From Azoarcus olearius (GTDB lineage Bacteria > Pseudomonadota > Gammaproteobacteria > Burkholderiales > Rhodocyclaceae), in the NCBI RefSeq assembly GCF_001682385.1, contig NZ_CP016210.1, forward strand, positions 4,092,001-4,156,000: a stretch of 64,000 nt of DNA, in the 5' to 3' direction. Both the position numbers and the translations under genes were made by a program. The notes below the pieces were generated by a model. It searched no databases. It was not told where the DNA came from and was given only the letters and a program-made list of their open reading frames with translations. This document shows, piece by piece, positions 53,279-61,449 of this stretch (position 1 is the first letter of the stretch; each line of letters begins with the position of its first letter).

Positions 53279-53626
53279 TCAGTTGTTGGCGGTCTCGCCT
53301 TCGCCCTTGATGCCGCGCACCAGTCCGCGGCTGCCGTCGCGCGCCGCACGGCCGACGGTGCGGCCGGCGTCGCCCACCGCATGCACCGCGCCGCGCGCCA
53401 CGCCGCCCACGTTGCGGCCGAACTCCGCCGCGCCCTTGCCGATCTCGCGCCCGGCGTCGCGCGCGCTGTGGCCGATCTTGCGCATCGTCGAACCCGCCTC
53501 ATAACCCACCTCTTCGCTGGTGGACGCCTGCACGCTTCCGCCCTGCAGCGCCAGCGCGATGACGACCAGCGCGAAGGCGACGCCGCGTCCCGCCCAGAGC
53601 GCGGGACGGATTCCGATCGTGTTCAT
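53279..53626 (-). CDS. Small exported glycine/alanine/arginine-rich protein with periodic amphipathic repeats
   Basis: 115 residues from the ATG at 53626 (GGGAGA upstream). Signal peptide (GVAFALVVIALALQGGSVQA), then about 80 residues with roughly 11-residue periodicity: GREIGKGAAEF, GRNVGGVARGA, VHAVGDAGRTV, GRAARDGSRGL. This pattern resembles LEA/apolipoprotein-like amphipathic helices. Basic and periplasmic by prediction. No known family. Confidence 0.68.
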   Translation of the reverse strand: MNTIGIRPALWAGRGVAFALVVIALALQGGSVQASTSEEVGYEAGSTMRKIGHSARDAGREIGKGAAEFGRNVGGVARGAVHAVGDAGRTVGRAARDGSRGLVRGIKGEGETANN

Positions 53627-53788
53627 GACTGTCTCCCATCGTGCGGCACCCTTGCGGTGCCGGTGTTGCGAGCCTAGCGCGGCACCGGCACCGCGGCGGT
53701 AAAAAGGCGTAACCACCCGGCCGCCGCGCCCCCCGGGGCGGCGCGCGCTGCGGTAAGCTTGGCGCCCCGTTTTCTCCACCCGCCGCCG

Positions 53789-54421
53789 GTGCCCCGCCCG
53801 CTCGCCCCCACCGACCTGCCGCCTCACCGGGCACCGCCGCCACCGCCGCTCGCGGTCGGCGCGGTGCCGCTCGTGCGGCACCCCGATCATCCGGCGCGGG
53901 CCGTGCTGCGCATCCACGCCGCGGTCGTCGTCGAAGCCGATCTGCGCCTGACGCTGCATTACCACCTGCGCGGCCGGCTGGACGCGCTGCGGGTACCAAC
54001 GCCGGACCACGCCCTGCCGGCCGACCGGCTGTGGGCGCATACCTGCTTCGAGGTCTTCATCGCCCGCAGCGGCAGCCCGGCCTACCGCGAGTTCAACTTT
54101 TCGCCCAGCGGGCAGTGGGCAAGCTATCTGTTCGATGACTATCGCGCGCGCATCGACGCCCTACCGCCCGCCCCGCCGCGGCTGGAGGTGCTGCGCAGCG
54201 GCGATCTGTTGAGCCTGAGCGCAACCCTGGACGCCGACGCGCTGCCGGCCGGCATGACGGCACAGACGCTGGACGAACTGCGGCTGGGCATCAGCGCGGT
54301 GGTCGAAGCCGCCGACGGCCGGCTCTCGTACTGGGCGCTCGCGCATCCTGCCGAGCGCCCCGATTTCCACGACGCCCGCGCCTTCTGCTGGCAGGCGCCG
54401 GAACCCGACCCCTATTTCTGA
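53789..54421 (+). CDS. DOMON-like domain protein
   Basis: 210 residues from GTG 53789; a TTG at 53759 and a GTG at 53864 are alternatives, none with a good ribosome-binding site. A Pro-rich start is followed by a beta-sandwich resembling the DOMON-like family (LRIHAAVVVEADLRLTLHYHL; LWAHTCFEVFIARSGSPAYREFNFSPSGQWASY; SYWALAHPAERPDFHDARAF). No signal peptide. Some relatives bind haem or sugars, but the role here is unknown. Seven bp before the DUF1343 gene. Confidence 0.8.
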   Translation: MPRPLAPTDLPPHRAPPPPPLAVGAVPLVRHPDHPARAVLRIHAAVVVEADLRLTLHYHLRGRLDALRVPTPDHALPADRLWAHTCFEVFIARSGSPAYREFNFSPSGQWASYLFDDYRARIDALPPAPPRLEVLRSGDLLSLSATLDADALPAGMTAQTLDELRLGISAVVEAADGRLSYWALAHPAERPDFHDARAFCWQAPEPDPYF

Positions 54422-54428
54422 CCCCGCC

Positions 54429-55640
54429 ATGATCCAGTTCGGCCTCGACCGCCTGCTCCAGGATGCCACGCTGCGCCGCCCGCTTGGCGGCCGCCGCGTC
54501 GCCCTGCTCGCCCATCCCGCCTCGGTCACGCGCGACCTCACCCACTCGCTCGACGCGCTCGCCGCGCTGCCCGACATCACGCTGTCGGCCGCCTTCGGCC
54601 CCCAGCACGGCCTGCGCGGCGACAAGCAGGACAACATGGTGGAGTCGCCCGACTTCATCGACCCGCTGCACCGTATCCCGGTGTTCAGCCTGTACGGCGA
54701 AGTGCGACGGCCCACCGCCGCAATGATGGACAGCTTCGACGTGCTGCTGGTCGATCTGCAGGATCTCGGCTGCCGCATCTACACCTTCATCACCACGCTG
54801 CGCTACGTGCTGGAAGCCGCCGCCGCGCACGGCAAGGCGGTGTGGGTGCTGGACCGCCCCAATCCCGCCGGCCGCCCGGTGGAAGGCAACCTGCTGCAGC
54901 CCGGCTGGGAGAGCTTCGTCGGCGCCGGGCCGCTCCCGATGCGGCACGGCCTGACGATGGGCGAACTCGCGCGCTGGTTCATCGCCACGCTCAAGCTCGA
55001 CGTCGAATGCGAAGTCGTCACGATGCAGGGCTGGCAGCCGGACGCCGCGCCGGGGTACGGCTGGCCGCTGGGCGAACGCAGCTGGATCAACCCCAGCCCC
55101 AACGCGCCCAACCTGTCGATGGCGCGCGCCTACGCCGGCACCGTGATGCTGGAAGGCACCACGCTGTCCGAAGGGCGCGGCACCACCCGGCCGCTGGAAT
55201 TGTTCGGCGCGCCCGACATCGACGCCCGCGCCGTCATTGCGGAAATGCGCGCTTTCGCGCCGCGCTGGCTGGCCGGCTGCGTGCTGCGCGAATGCTGGTT
55301 CGAGCCCACCTTCCACAAGCACGCGGGCAAGCTATGCAGCGGCGTGCAGATCCATGTGGAAGATCCGGCGCACTACGACCATGCGGCGTTCCGCCCGTGG
55401 CGCGTGCAGGCGCTCGCGTTCAAGGCCGTGCGCCGCTTGCAGCCGGAGTACCCGCTGTGGCGCGACTTCGCCTACGAGTACGAGCACGACCGCCTCGCGA
55501 TCGACCTGATCAACGGCGGCGAAATGCTGCGCCGCTGGGTGGACGACCCCGCCGCCGGGCCGGACGCGCTGGACGTGTTCGCCGTGCCCGACGAGGCGGC
55601 GTGGGCCGCCGCGCGCGAGGACTTCCTGCTTTACCGCTGA
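54429..55640 (+). CDS. DUF1343 / NamZ-type exo-beta-N-acetylmuramidase
   Basis: 403 residues. DUF1343 hallmarks: VALLAHPASVT, FGPQHGLRGDKQDNM, VFSLYGEVRRPTAAMM, VLLVDLQDLGCRIYTFITT, VLDRPNPAGR, EGTTLSEGRGTTRPLELFGAP and the C-terminal DRLAIDLINGG. Characterised members (NamZ) release terminal MurNAc from peptidoglycan fragments. No signal peptide, so a cytoplasmic recycling role is suggested. Seven bp after the DOMON-like gene. Confidence 0.9.
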   Translation: MIQFGLDRLLQDATLRRPLGGRRVALLAHPASVTRDLTHSLDALAALPDITLSAAFGPQHGLRGDKQDNMVESPDFIDPLHRIPVFSLYGEVRRPTAAMMDSFDVLLVDLQDLGCRIYTFITTLRYVLEAAAAHGKAVWVLDRPNPAGRPVEGNLLQPGWESFVGAGPLPMRHGLTMGELARWFIATLKLDVECEVVTMQGWQPDAAPGYGWPLGERSWINPSPNAPNLSMARAYAGTVMLEGTTLSEGRGTTRPLELFGAPDIDARAVIAEMRAFAPRWLAGCVLRECWFEPTFHKHAGKLCSGVQIHVEDPAHYDHAAFRPWRVQALAFKAVRRLQPEYPLWRDFAYEYEHDRLAIDLINGGEMLRRWVDDPAAGPDALDVFAVPDEAAWAAAREDFLLYR

Positions 55641-55665
55641 AGCCCCCGCCGCGCGAAAGGCGGGA

Positions 55666-56046
55666 TCAGCCCGCGGTCTTGCCTTCGGCCTGTTGGGCAG
55701 CGATGTCGGCGCGAATCTCGTCCATGTCGAGCGAGCGCACGCCGTCGATCACCTGCTGCAGCGCGCTCGCCGGCAGCGCGCCCGATTCGCGGAACACCAT
55801 GATGTTGTCGCGCACCGCAGCCAGCGTCGGCACCGAACGGATGTTGAAGCTGTTGGCCAGGCCCTGCTGCGCGTCGGTGTCGATCTTGCCGAACACGATG
55901 TCCGGATGGGCCTCGGCGGCGGCCTCGAACACGGGCCCGAAGCTGCGGCAGGGGCCGCACCAGGTGGCCCAGAAGTCGAGAAACACGATCGGGTTCTGCT
56001 CAAGGACGTCGTTGAAGTTGTCTTCGGTGATTTCTATCGTCGGCAT
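55666..56046 (-). CDS. Thioredoxin-like protein
   Basis: 126 residues from the ATG at 56046. Thioredoxin fold with active site ATWCGPCRSF (Cys30/Cys33), KIDTDAQQGLANSFNIRSVPTL containing the cis-Pro, and an extended C-terminal helix of about 20 residues beyond typical thioredoxin. No signal peptide: a cytoplasmic disulphide reductase. Not identical in layout to TrxA (the cis-Pro loop is SVPTL), so an accessory thioredoxin. Confidence 0.92.
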   Translation of the reverse strand: MPTIEITEDNFNDVLEQNPIVFLDFWATWCGPCRSFGPVFEAAAEAHPDIVFGKIDTDAQQGLANSFNIRSVPTLAAVRDNIMVFRESGALPASALQQVIDGVRSLDMDEIRADIAAQQAEGKTAG

Positions 56047-56087
56047 GACGCACTCCGTGGGGTTGGGGGTGGGGCGAAGGGATGGCA

Positions 56088-56147
56088 GCCCGCTTGGGCG
56101 GGCGGCGCGCACAGCGCGCCGTCATCACGGCGGGCCCGAAGCGGGCC
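56088..56147. repeat. Three tandem GC-rich stem-loops
   Basis: In the divergent trx/ABM intergenic region three perfect hairpins lie side by side: 56088-56103 (6 bp, loop ttgg), 56104-56120 (7 bp, loop aca) and 56133-56147 (6 bp, loop aag). None has a U-run. They could be a REP-like element or a folded leader upstream of the thioredoxin gene. Confidence 0.45.
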
Positions 56148-56156
56148 GTTCGCGGA

Positions 56157-56163
56157 CTAGAAT
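56157..56163 (+). promoter_or_regulatory. Possible -10 element (CTAGAAT) for the ABM gene
   Basis: CTAGAAT 31 bp upstream of the ATG, followed by a CGGAGATG ribosome-binding site. Same heptamer as at 25556 and 26585. Confidence 0.35.
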
Positions 56164-56193
56164 CCTCCCCTATCGACATCCGGAGATGAAAGC

Positions 56194-56499
56194 ATGTTCC
56201 TTGCCATGAACCGGTTCCGCATCGCGCGCGGCCACGAAGAAACCTTCATCGCACATTGGCGCCAGCGCGAGAGCTATCTCGACGAGGTGCCCGGCTTCGT
56301 CCGCTTCCATCTGCTGCAGGGCCCGCAGACCGAGGAATACACGCTGTTCGCCTCGCACACCGAGTGGGAATCCGAACAAGCCTTCGAAAACTGGACGCGA
56401 TCCGACGCGTTCATGAAGGCACACGCCAACGCCGGCAAGAGCCCGCGCGAAATCTACCTGGGACCGCCGCAGCTGGAACTGTTCAACGCGGTGCTGTAG
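56194..56499 (+). CDS. Antibiotic biosynthesis monooxygenase (ABM) domain protein, HmoB/IsdG-like
   Basis: 101 residues, dimeric ferredoxin-like fold expected. Family phrases: MNRFRIARGHEETFIAHWRQR, PGFVRFHLLQGP, YTLFASHTEWESEQAFENW and the SDAFMKAHANAG helix with the His used as haem ligand in IsdG-type enzymes. A haem-degrading or haem-binding role is suggested but not proven. CGGAGA upstream of the ATG. Confidence 0.87.
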   Translation: MFLAMNRFRIARGHEETFIAHWRQRESYLDEVPGFVRFHLLQGPQTEEYTLFASHTEWESEQAFENWTRSDAFMKAHANAGKSPREIYLGPPQLELFNAVL

Positions 56500-56578
56500 G
56501 CAACGCCGGCCGGCTTGTCCGCCTCGCGCCGGCGGTCTTAATATGCGCGCTCTCTAATATTCCAGTCAGGAGCGTGGC

Positions 56579-57289
56579 GTGAAGATCGCCGATACTGCGC
56601 CGGCGGCGCTGTGCAACGAACTCGAACTCCTGCTCGACACCGTCCCGCTGGACGGCGCCGAGGTCCTTGAACTCGGCTGCGGCAAGGCCGAGAAGACCCG
56701 CCGCCTCGCCGCCAGCCCGCGCATCGCGCGCGTCCTGGCACTGGAGGTCGACGCGATCCAGCACGCCAGCAACCTGTGCATCGCCGATGCGCCCAAGGTG
56801 GAATTCCGCGCCGGCGGCGCCGAGGCGGTACCGGCGGAGGACGCCCGCTTCGACCTGGTGGTGATGTTCAGGTCGCTCCATCACGTTCCGGTCGACAAGA
56901 TGGACGACGCACTGGCCGAAATCGCCCGCGTGCTCAAGCCCGGGGGCTGGGCGTGGATTTCCGAGCCTGTCTACGCGGGCGACTTCAACGAGGTGCTGCG
57001 CCTGTTCCACGACGAGCGCTTGGTGCGGGAAGCCGCGTTCGGCGCGGTCTGCCGGGCGGTGGAGCGCGGCGCGCTGAAACTGGAGCGCCAGCTGTTCTTC
57101 GACACCCGCAGCGACTTTCGCGATTTCGACGAGTTCGACGCGCGCATCATCCGCGTGACCCATACCACGCACCGCCTGTCGGAGGACACTTACCGGCAGG
57201 TACGGTCGCGTTTCGAGGCACATCTGGGCGCGGACGGCGCGCGCTTCCGCGTTCCCAACCGGGTCGACCTGCTGCGCAAGCCCGCCTGA
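56579..57289 (+). CDS. Class I SAM-dependent methyltransferase
   Basis: 236 residues. GTG start is set by TCAGGAG 6 nt upstream. Motif I LELGCGKAEKTRRL, acidic residue in LALEVDAIQH, motif II-like FDLVVMFRSLHHVPVD and ARVLKPGGWAWISEP: a Methyltransf_11 (UbiE-like) fold. Substrate unknown; follows the ABM gene with an 79-bp gap. Confidence 0.88.
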   Translation: MKIADTAPAALCNELELLLDTVPLDGAEVLELGCGKAEKTRRLAASPRIARVLALEVDAIQHASNLCIADAPKVEFRAGGAEAVPAEDARFDLVVMFRSLHHVPVDKMDDALAEIARVLKPGGWAWISEPVYAGDFNEVLRLFHDERLVREAAFGAVCRAVERGALKLERQLFFDTRSDFRDFDEFDARIIRVTHTTHRLSEDTYRQVRSRFEAHLGADGARFRVPNRVDLLRKPA

Positions 57290-57301
57290 TGCCGTCCGCC
57301 G

Positions 57302-57763
57302 CTACAGCCAGCGCCGTACGCGGCGGCAATAATCGGCGTACTGCAGGCCGAACTTGGCTTCCAGCGCGCGCTCCTCGGGCAGCACCTGAAAGCGGGTGAC
57401 ATAGGCGGCGAACACCACCGGGCCCGCCAGCGCCACCGGCGCGCCCAGGCGGATTGCATAGGCCAGCAGCAACAGCAGCAGGCTGAGGTACATCGGATTG
57501 CGGCTGAAGCGGTAGATGCCGTAGGTGACCAGCGTTGCGGCCCGCTCGGGACGGCGCGGGTCGATCGTGGTGCGCGCGCGCCAGAAGGCAAAGCCGGCCG
57601 CCAGCACCAGCGCGGCGCTGACCTGCGCGATGGCCACCGAGACCGCGACGCGCAACTCGGCATCGGGGCCGAACACCGGCGCATCGCGCCAGACCAGCCA
57701 CATGCCGGCCGCAATGGCGAGCGCGAGCAGCGGAGCAGGAAGCTTGGTTTCGAGATACGCCAC
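57302..57763 (-). CDS. Isoprenylcysteine carboxyl methyltransferase (ICMT/PEMT)-family membrane protein
   Basis: 153 residues from a GTG at 57763 (AYLETKLPAPLLALAIAAG); the frame is open for 29 more codons upstream, but relatives begin at LETK. About four transmembrane helices and the catalytic C-terminal motif YGIYRFSRNPMYLSLLLLL plus LPEERALEAKFGLQYADYCRRVRRW. In bacteria these methylate small lipophilic or unknown substrates. Convergent with the methyltransferase gene. Confidence 0.87.
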   Translation of the reverse strand: MAYLETKLPAPLLALAIAAGMWLVWRDAPVFGPDAELRVAVSVAIAQVSAALVLAAGFAFWRARTTIDPRRPERAATLVTYGIYRFSRNPMYLSLLLLLLAYAIRLGAPVALAGPVVFAAYVTRFQVLPEERALEAKFGLQYADYCRRVRRWL

Positions 57764-58104
57764 GATGTTGTTGTGTATTGACGTCGGGGAACGGCGCACG
57801 CGGTTGGTGCAGGCCGAATCATGAACCAGATGGCATCGCAGGCCAAGCACCGGGCGGGATGGACACCGCCTACCGGCGGACCGTGCAGCCCGTTTCGGGC
57901 AACGCGCGTGCCGCGGTCCATCAACCCGGCCGGCATGCCGACAGCCGTCCGGGTCGGGCCCTGCGGCCGATCAATGGCAGGCTTGCCAACGGCCACTCGC
58001 CGCGCCGCCCTTCGCCCAGCCCAGGGACAAACGGCAGCTCTAGTCGGGTTGCCGGGTTTATAGAATGCCGCTACCCGTCCCGCCCTGCTCTCCACCACCG
58101 GCCG
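57764..58104. other. 341-bp intergenic region
   Basis: Lies between the divergent ICMT-like and ceramidase-like genes. A TTTATAGAAT stretch ending at 58066 is a possible -10 for the ceramidase-like gene, 38 bp from its ATG. I see no supported gene: the open frames have no ribosome-binding site or family resemblance. The AT-richer piece near 57765-57785 may hold the ICMT promoter. Confidence 0.4.
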
Positions 58105-58773
58105 ATGACCAACGCCCCGCTCGACCTGTACTGCGAACGCACCTCGCCTGCCTTCTGGGCAGAGCCGGTGAATGCGCTGACCAACCTGTCCTTCATCCTC
58201 GCCGCCATCGCGCTGTGGCATCTGGCGCGCCACCAGCCGCGGCGGCCCGGCGCCGACAGCACCTTCCTGATCGCCAACGTCGCCGCGATCGGCCTCGGCA
58301 GCTTCCTGTTCCACACCTACGCCGACCGCTGGACCATGCTGGCCGACGTGCTGCCGATCTTCGTCTATCAGCTCGTCTTCCTCGCCTGCTATGCGCGCCG
58401 CGTGGTCGGCCTGGGCGCGGCGGTCACGGCCGCGCTGGTCGGGCTGTTCGTCCTGCTCGCGCTCGGCTTCGCGCGCCTGCCGGGCGCGTGGCTCAACGGT
58501 TCCTTGGCCTACGGGGCGGCCTTCGTGTCGCTCGCCGCCATCGGCGTCTGGCACCATCGCCGCGCTGCGCGCGAGCCCGCCACCGTGCTGCTGGCCTTCG
58601 CGCTGTTCCTGGTATCAGTCAGCTTCCGCTCGCTGGACCTGGCGCTGTGCGCGGACGGCGCGCTCGGCACCCACTTCCTGTGGCATCTGCTCAACGGCGC
58701 GGTGCTGTACCTGACGACCCGCGCCTATCTGCTCAACCGGCGCGCGCCGCCCACCGCCTCTCCGCGGGCGTAA
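58105..58773 (+). CDS. Ceramidase-like (CREST superfamily) membrane hydrolase
   Basis: 222 residues from ATG 58105, about seven transmembrane helices. CREST-superfamily pattern: an early DLYCER segment, EPVNALTNLSF, Ser66 and His70 in GLGSFLFHTYADRW, Asp81 (MLADVLPIF) and the C-terminal GTHFLWHLLNG with two His, which together form the metal-dependent hydrolase site in alkaline ceramidases. The true substrate in a betaproteobacterium may be another amide lipid. Its end overlaps the convergent AraC gene by 49 bp. Confidence 0.87.
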   Translation: MTNAPLDLYCERTSPAFWAEPVNALTNLSFILAAIALWHLARHQPRRPGADSTFLIANVAAIGLGSFLFHTYADRWTMLADVLPIFVYQLVFLACYARRVVGLGAAVTAALVGLFVLLALGFARLPGAWLNGSLAYGAAFVSLAAIGVWHHRRAAREPATVLLAFALFLVSVSFRSLDLALCADGALGTHFLWHLLNGAVLYLTTRAYLLNRRAPPTASPRA

Positions 58774-59789
58774 TCGGGAATGCGGAAGCGGCGGCGGTAG
58801 GCGCTCGGAGCCAGCCCGGTGACGCGACGGAACAGGCGGCGGAAGAAGGCCGGATCCTCGTAGCCGACCCGCCAGCTGATCTCGTCGACCGAGGCCTCGG
58901 TGCGCTCCAGCCGGCGCTTGGCGTCCTCGATGCGCAGTCGCTGCACGTAGGCGATCGGCGTCAGTCCGGTCGCGCTCGCGAAGCGGCGCTTGAAGGTGCG
59001 CTCGGCCAGGCGCGACTGGCGGATGACCGCCTCCACCGGATTCGCCACCGCGAAGTTGGCCTTGAGCCACTGCTGCGCGCCCTCGATCTCGCCATCGCCG
59101 TGGTCCGCCCGGCCTTCGAACACGATGTAGGGCGCCAGCCCGTCCTGATGCCACTGCAGCGCAAACATCCGCGCCAGAGACTGCGCCACGGTGGCCCCGG
59201 CGTAGCGGGCAACGAGATAGAGCGCGAGGTCGTGCCAGCTCATCGAGGCCCCGGAGCTGATCAGTTCCTCGCGTTCCCCCGCGATCACCAGCACCCGTTC
59301 GGGATGAATGGGCACGGCCGGATAGGCCGCGGCAAAGCTGCGGGCATAGCCGAAATGCACCGTCGCGTCGCGGCCATCGAAGAGTCCGGTCTCGGCGATC
59401 AGGAAGATGCCGGAACAGGCCGAACACAGCAGCGCGCCGCGTTCGTGCATCGCGCGCAACCAGGCGACCAGTTGCGGATAGCGCCCCTGCTGCCAGCCCT
59501 GCGCCGGCAACAGCAGCGACGGCACGATGACGATGTCGGTGGCGTCGATCGCGCCGATCGCGCGCCCCACCTCGAACGGCACCCCACTGGCCAGCAGCAG
59601 CGGCCCCGCTGCCTCGCCGACCACCTCCACCGCGAACGGCGGCGGCGTGCCCGGCGGCACCACACCCATCATCGCGGCGCCGTTCATCACGTCGAAGAGG
59701 CCGGCGAGCGTGGACACCACTGCGTCGGGCAGCGCGACCAGGCTGACGCGGACAGGGCGCGGCCCGGCAGGGGGCGAGGAGGGTGGCAT
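58725..59789 (-). CDS. GlxA-type AraC-family regulator (DJ-1/PfpI domain + HTH)
   Basis: 354 residues. N-terminal DJ-1/PfpI class I amidotransferase-like domain (LFDVMNGAAM; IVPSLLLPAQ; ACSGIFLIAETGLFDGR with the nucleophile-elbow Cys), followed by an AraC DNA-binding domain (AERTFKRRFASATGLTPIAYVQRLRIEDAKR split into two helices; VGYEDPAFFRRLFRRVTG). Divergent from a methyltransferase gene 147 bp away, its most likely target. Effector unknown. Confidence 0.92.
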   Translation of the reverse strand: MPPSSPPAGPRPVRVSLVALPDAVVSTLAGLFDVMNGAAMMGVVPPGTPPPFAVEVVGEAAGPLLLASGVPFEVGRAIGAIDATDIVIVPSLLLPAQGWQQGRYPQLVAWLRAMHERGALLCSACSGIFLIAETGLFDGRDATVHFGYARSFAAAYPAVPIHPERVLVIAGEREELISSGASMSWHDLALYLVARYAGATVAQSLARMFALQWHQDGLAPYIVFEGRADHGDGEIEGAQQWLKANFAVANPVEAVIRQSRLAERTFKRRFASATGLTPIAYVQRLRIEDAKRRLERTEASVDEISWRVGYEDPAFFRRLFRRVTGLAPSAYRRRFRIPDYARGEAVGGARRLSR

Positions 59790-59936
59790 CGGAGAACCCT
59801 GCTGCCGGCATCGCCGGCACGATGGTTACGGGTGGCACGAACGGACCGATTCTAGGTCATCCCGGCTCTTCAGCCGCGTCGCCGCGCCCACGATCATGGC
59901 TCCACCGCGAACCCGCGACTACACACGAGGAGCCCC

Positions 59937-61007
59937 ATGATGAATGCAAGCACGCTGGATCAATCCCGCCTGGAATCCTTTGTCGGCCGCGCCATCGGCG
60001 ATCTCTCCGCTGCCTATGGCGGCGTGATGGTCAGCCTTGGCAGCAAGCTCGGCCTGTACAAGGCGATGGCCGGCGCCGGTCCGCTCAGCGCCGGTGAACT
60101 CGCGGCGCGCAGCCAGTGCGCCGAGCGCTACGTGCGCGAATGGCTGAACGCCCAGGTGGCCGGCGGCTACGCCGACTACCACCCCGCGAGCGACACCTAC
60201 GAGCTTGCGCCCGAGCACGCGATGGTGCTGGCCGAGGAAGACAGCCCGGTGTTCATCCCCCACGCCTGGCAGGTGGTCGCGTCGATGTGGTTCGACGAAG
60301 ACCGTGCGCTGGAAGCCTTCCGCAGCGGCACCGGCATTGCCTGGGGCGATCACGACGGCCGCCTGCAATGCGGCGTGGCCGCCTTCTACCGCAACGGCTA
60401 CCGCGCCAGCCTGGTGTCGCAGTGGCTGCCTGCGCTGGAGGGTGTGGTCGAGCGGCTGCAGGCCGGCATCACGGTGGCGGACGTCGGCTGCGGCCACGGT
60501 CACTCCACGGTGTTGATGGCGCAGGCCTTCCCGAACTCGCGTTTCCACGGCTTCGACGTGCATCCGGCCTCGGTGGAGGAAGCGCGCCGCAACGCCGCGG
60601 CGGCGGGCGTGGCGGACCGGGTGCAGTTCGACGTGGCGCGCGCCACCGACTACCCGGCGCACGACTACGGCCTGATCTGCTTCTTCGATTGCCTGCACGA
60701 CATGGGCGATCCGGTGGCCGCGGCGCGCCATGCCGCCGCAACGCTTGCCGCCGACGGCACGGTGATGCTGGTCGAGCCTTTCGCCAACGACCGCGTCGAA
60801 CACAACCAGTCCGCGGTGGCGCGGCTCTACTACGCGGCCTCCACCACCATCTGCTGCGCCCACGCCATCTCCGAAGGCGGCACGCTGGTGCTGGGTGCGC
60901 AGGCCGGCGAAGCCCGGTTGGCGGACGTCTTTCGCAGGGCGGGTTTCGGCCATTTCCGCCGCGCGACCGAGACGCCGTTCAACCTGGTGCTGGAAGCGCG
61001 CCGTTGA
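59937..61007 (+). CDS. Winged-helix/SAM-dependent methyltransferase
   Basis: 356 residues; the ATG (ATGATG) has CACGAGGAG upstream. N-terminal winged-helix dimerisation domain (GLYKAMAGAGPLSAGELAARS; YVREWLNAQVAGGYADY) and a class I methyltransferase domain with TVADVGCGHGHSTVLMA, FHGFDVHP and FFDCLHDMGDP. Architecture like Rv2258c and small-molecule O-/C-methyltransferases. Divergent from the GlxA-type regulator. Substrate unknown. Confidence 0.88.
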   Translation: MMNASTLDQSRLESFVGRAIGDLSAAYGGVMVSLGSKLGLYKAMAGAGPLSAGELAARSQCAERYVREWLNAQVAGGYADYHPASDTYELAPEHAMVLAEEDSPVFIPHAWQVVASMWFDEDRALEAFRSGTGIAWGDHDGRLQCGVAAFYRNGYRASLVSQWLPALEGVVERLQAGITVADVGCGHGHSTVLMAQAFPNSRFHGFDVHPASVEEARRNAAAAGVADRVQFDVARATDYPAHDYGLICFFDCLHDMGDPVAAARHAAATLAADGTVMLVEPFANDRVEHNQSAVARLYYAASTTICCAHAISEGGTLVLGAQAGEARLADVFRRAGFGHFRRATETPFNLVLEARR

Positions 61008-61022
61008 ACCTGCTCCGGTGGC

Positions 61023-61349
61023 TCAGCCGGCCTGAGCCACCGGAAGCGCGGTGAGCTTGCCGTCGCCATAGACCTTGATGACCTGGGCGATGACCACCTG
61101 ATAGCCGTCCAGCCAGTTCTGCTGGCTCACCTTTGCCTCGAGGTGGCGCGGATGGTTGATGAGCGCCTGCAGCGCCTCCATGCTGTCCCAGTAATAGACG
61201 TTGGAGATCAAGCCGGTCGCCGGATTTTCCCAGGCCTCTTCGCCGAGATAGCCCGGAATGTCCTTCGCCGCGTCGGCAATCGCCTGATCCAGGCGGTAGA
61301 AGGTTTCGTCGTACTGTTTTTTGGCGAAGGTGAAGGTGGATGAGTACAT
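61023..61349 (-). CDS. Antibiotic biosynthesis monooxygenase (ABM) domain protein
   Basis: 108 residues from the ATG at 61349 (MYSSTFTFAKKQYDETFYRLD). Fold phrases: AKDIPGYLGEEAWENPATGLISNVYYWDSMEALQALINHP split over two strands and the final helix HLEAKVSQQNWLDGYQVVIAQV. Resembles HmoA-like stress-response ABM proteins. No Shine-Dalgarno sequence is visible. Convergent with the methyltransferase gene (15-bp gap). Confidence 0.82.
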   Translation of the reverse strand: MYSSTFTFAKKQYDETFYRLDQAIADAAKDIPGYLGEEAWENPATGLISNVYYWDSMEALQALINHPRHLEAKVSQQNWLDGYQVVIAQVIKVYGDGKLTALPVAQAG

Positions 61350-61449
61350 GGCAGAAAGAAAGAACGTGGGTTGAGCGGGCAGAAGACCGTGAGGCCAGAG
61401 GACATCCGGCCGCTGCACGAAACGCCGGACGCGGCGGTGCGGCGGCCGC

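Noticed and set aside
57821-58063. 80-codon open frame in the 57.8-58.1 kb gap
   Set aside because: No ribosome-binding site, no family resemblance, and composition looks like non-coding GC-rich sequence.
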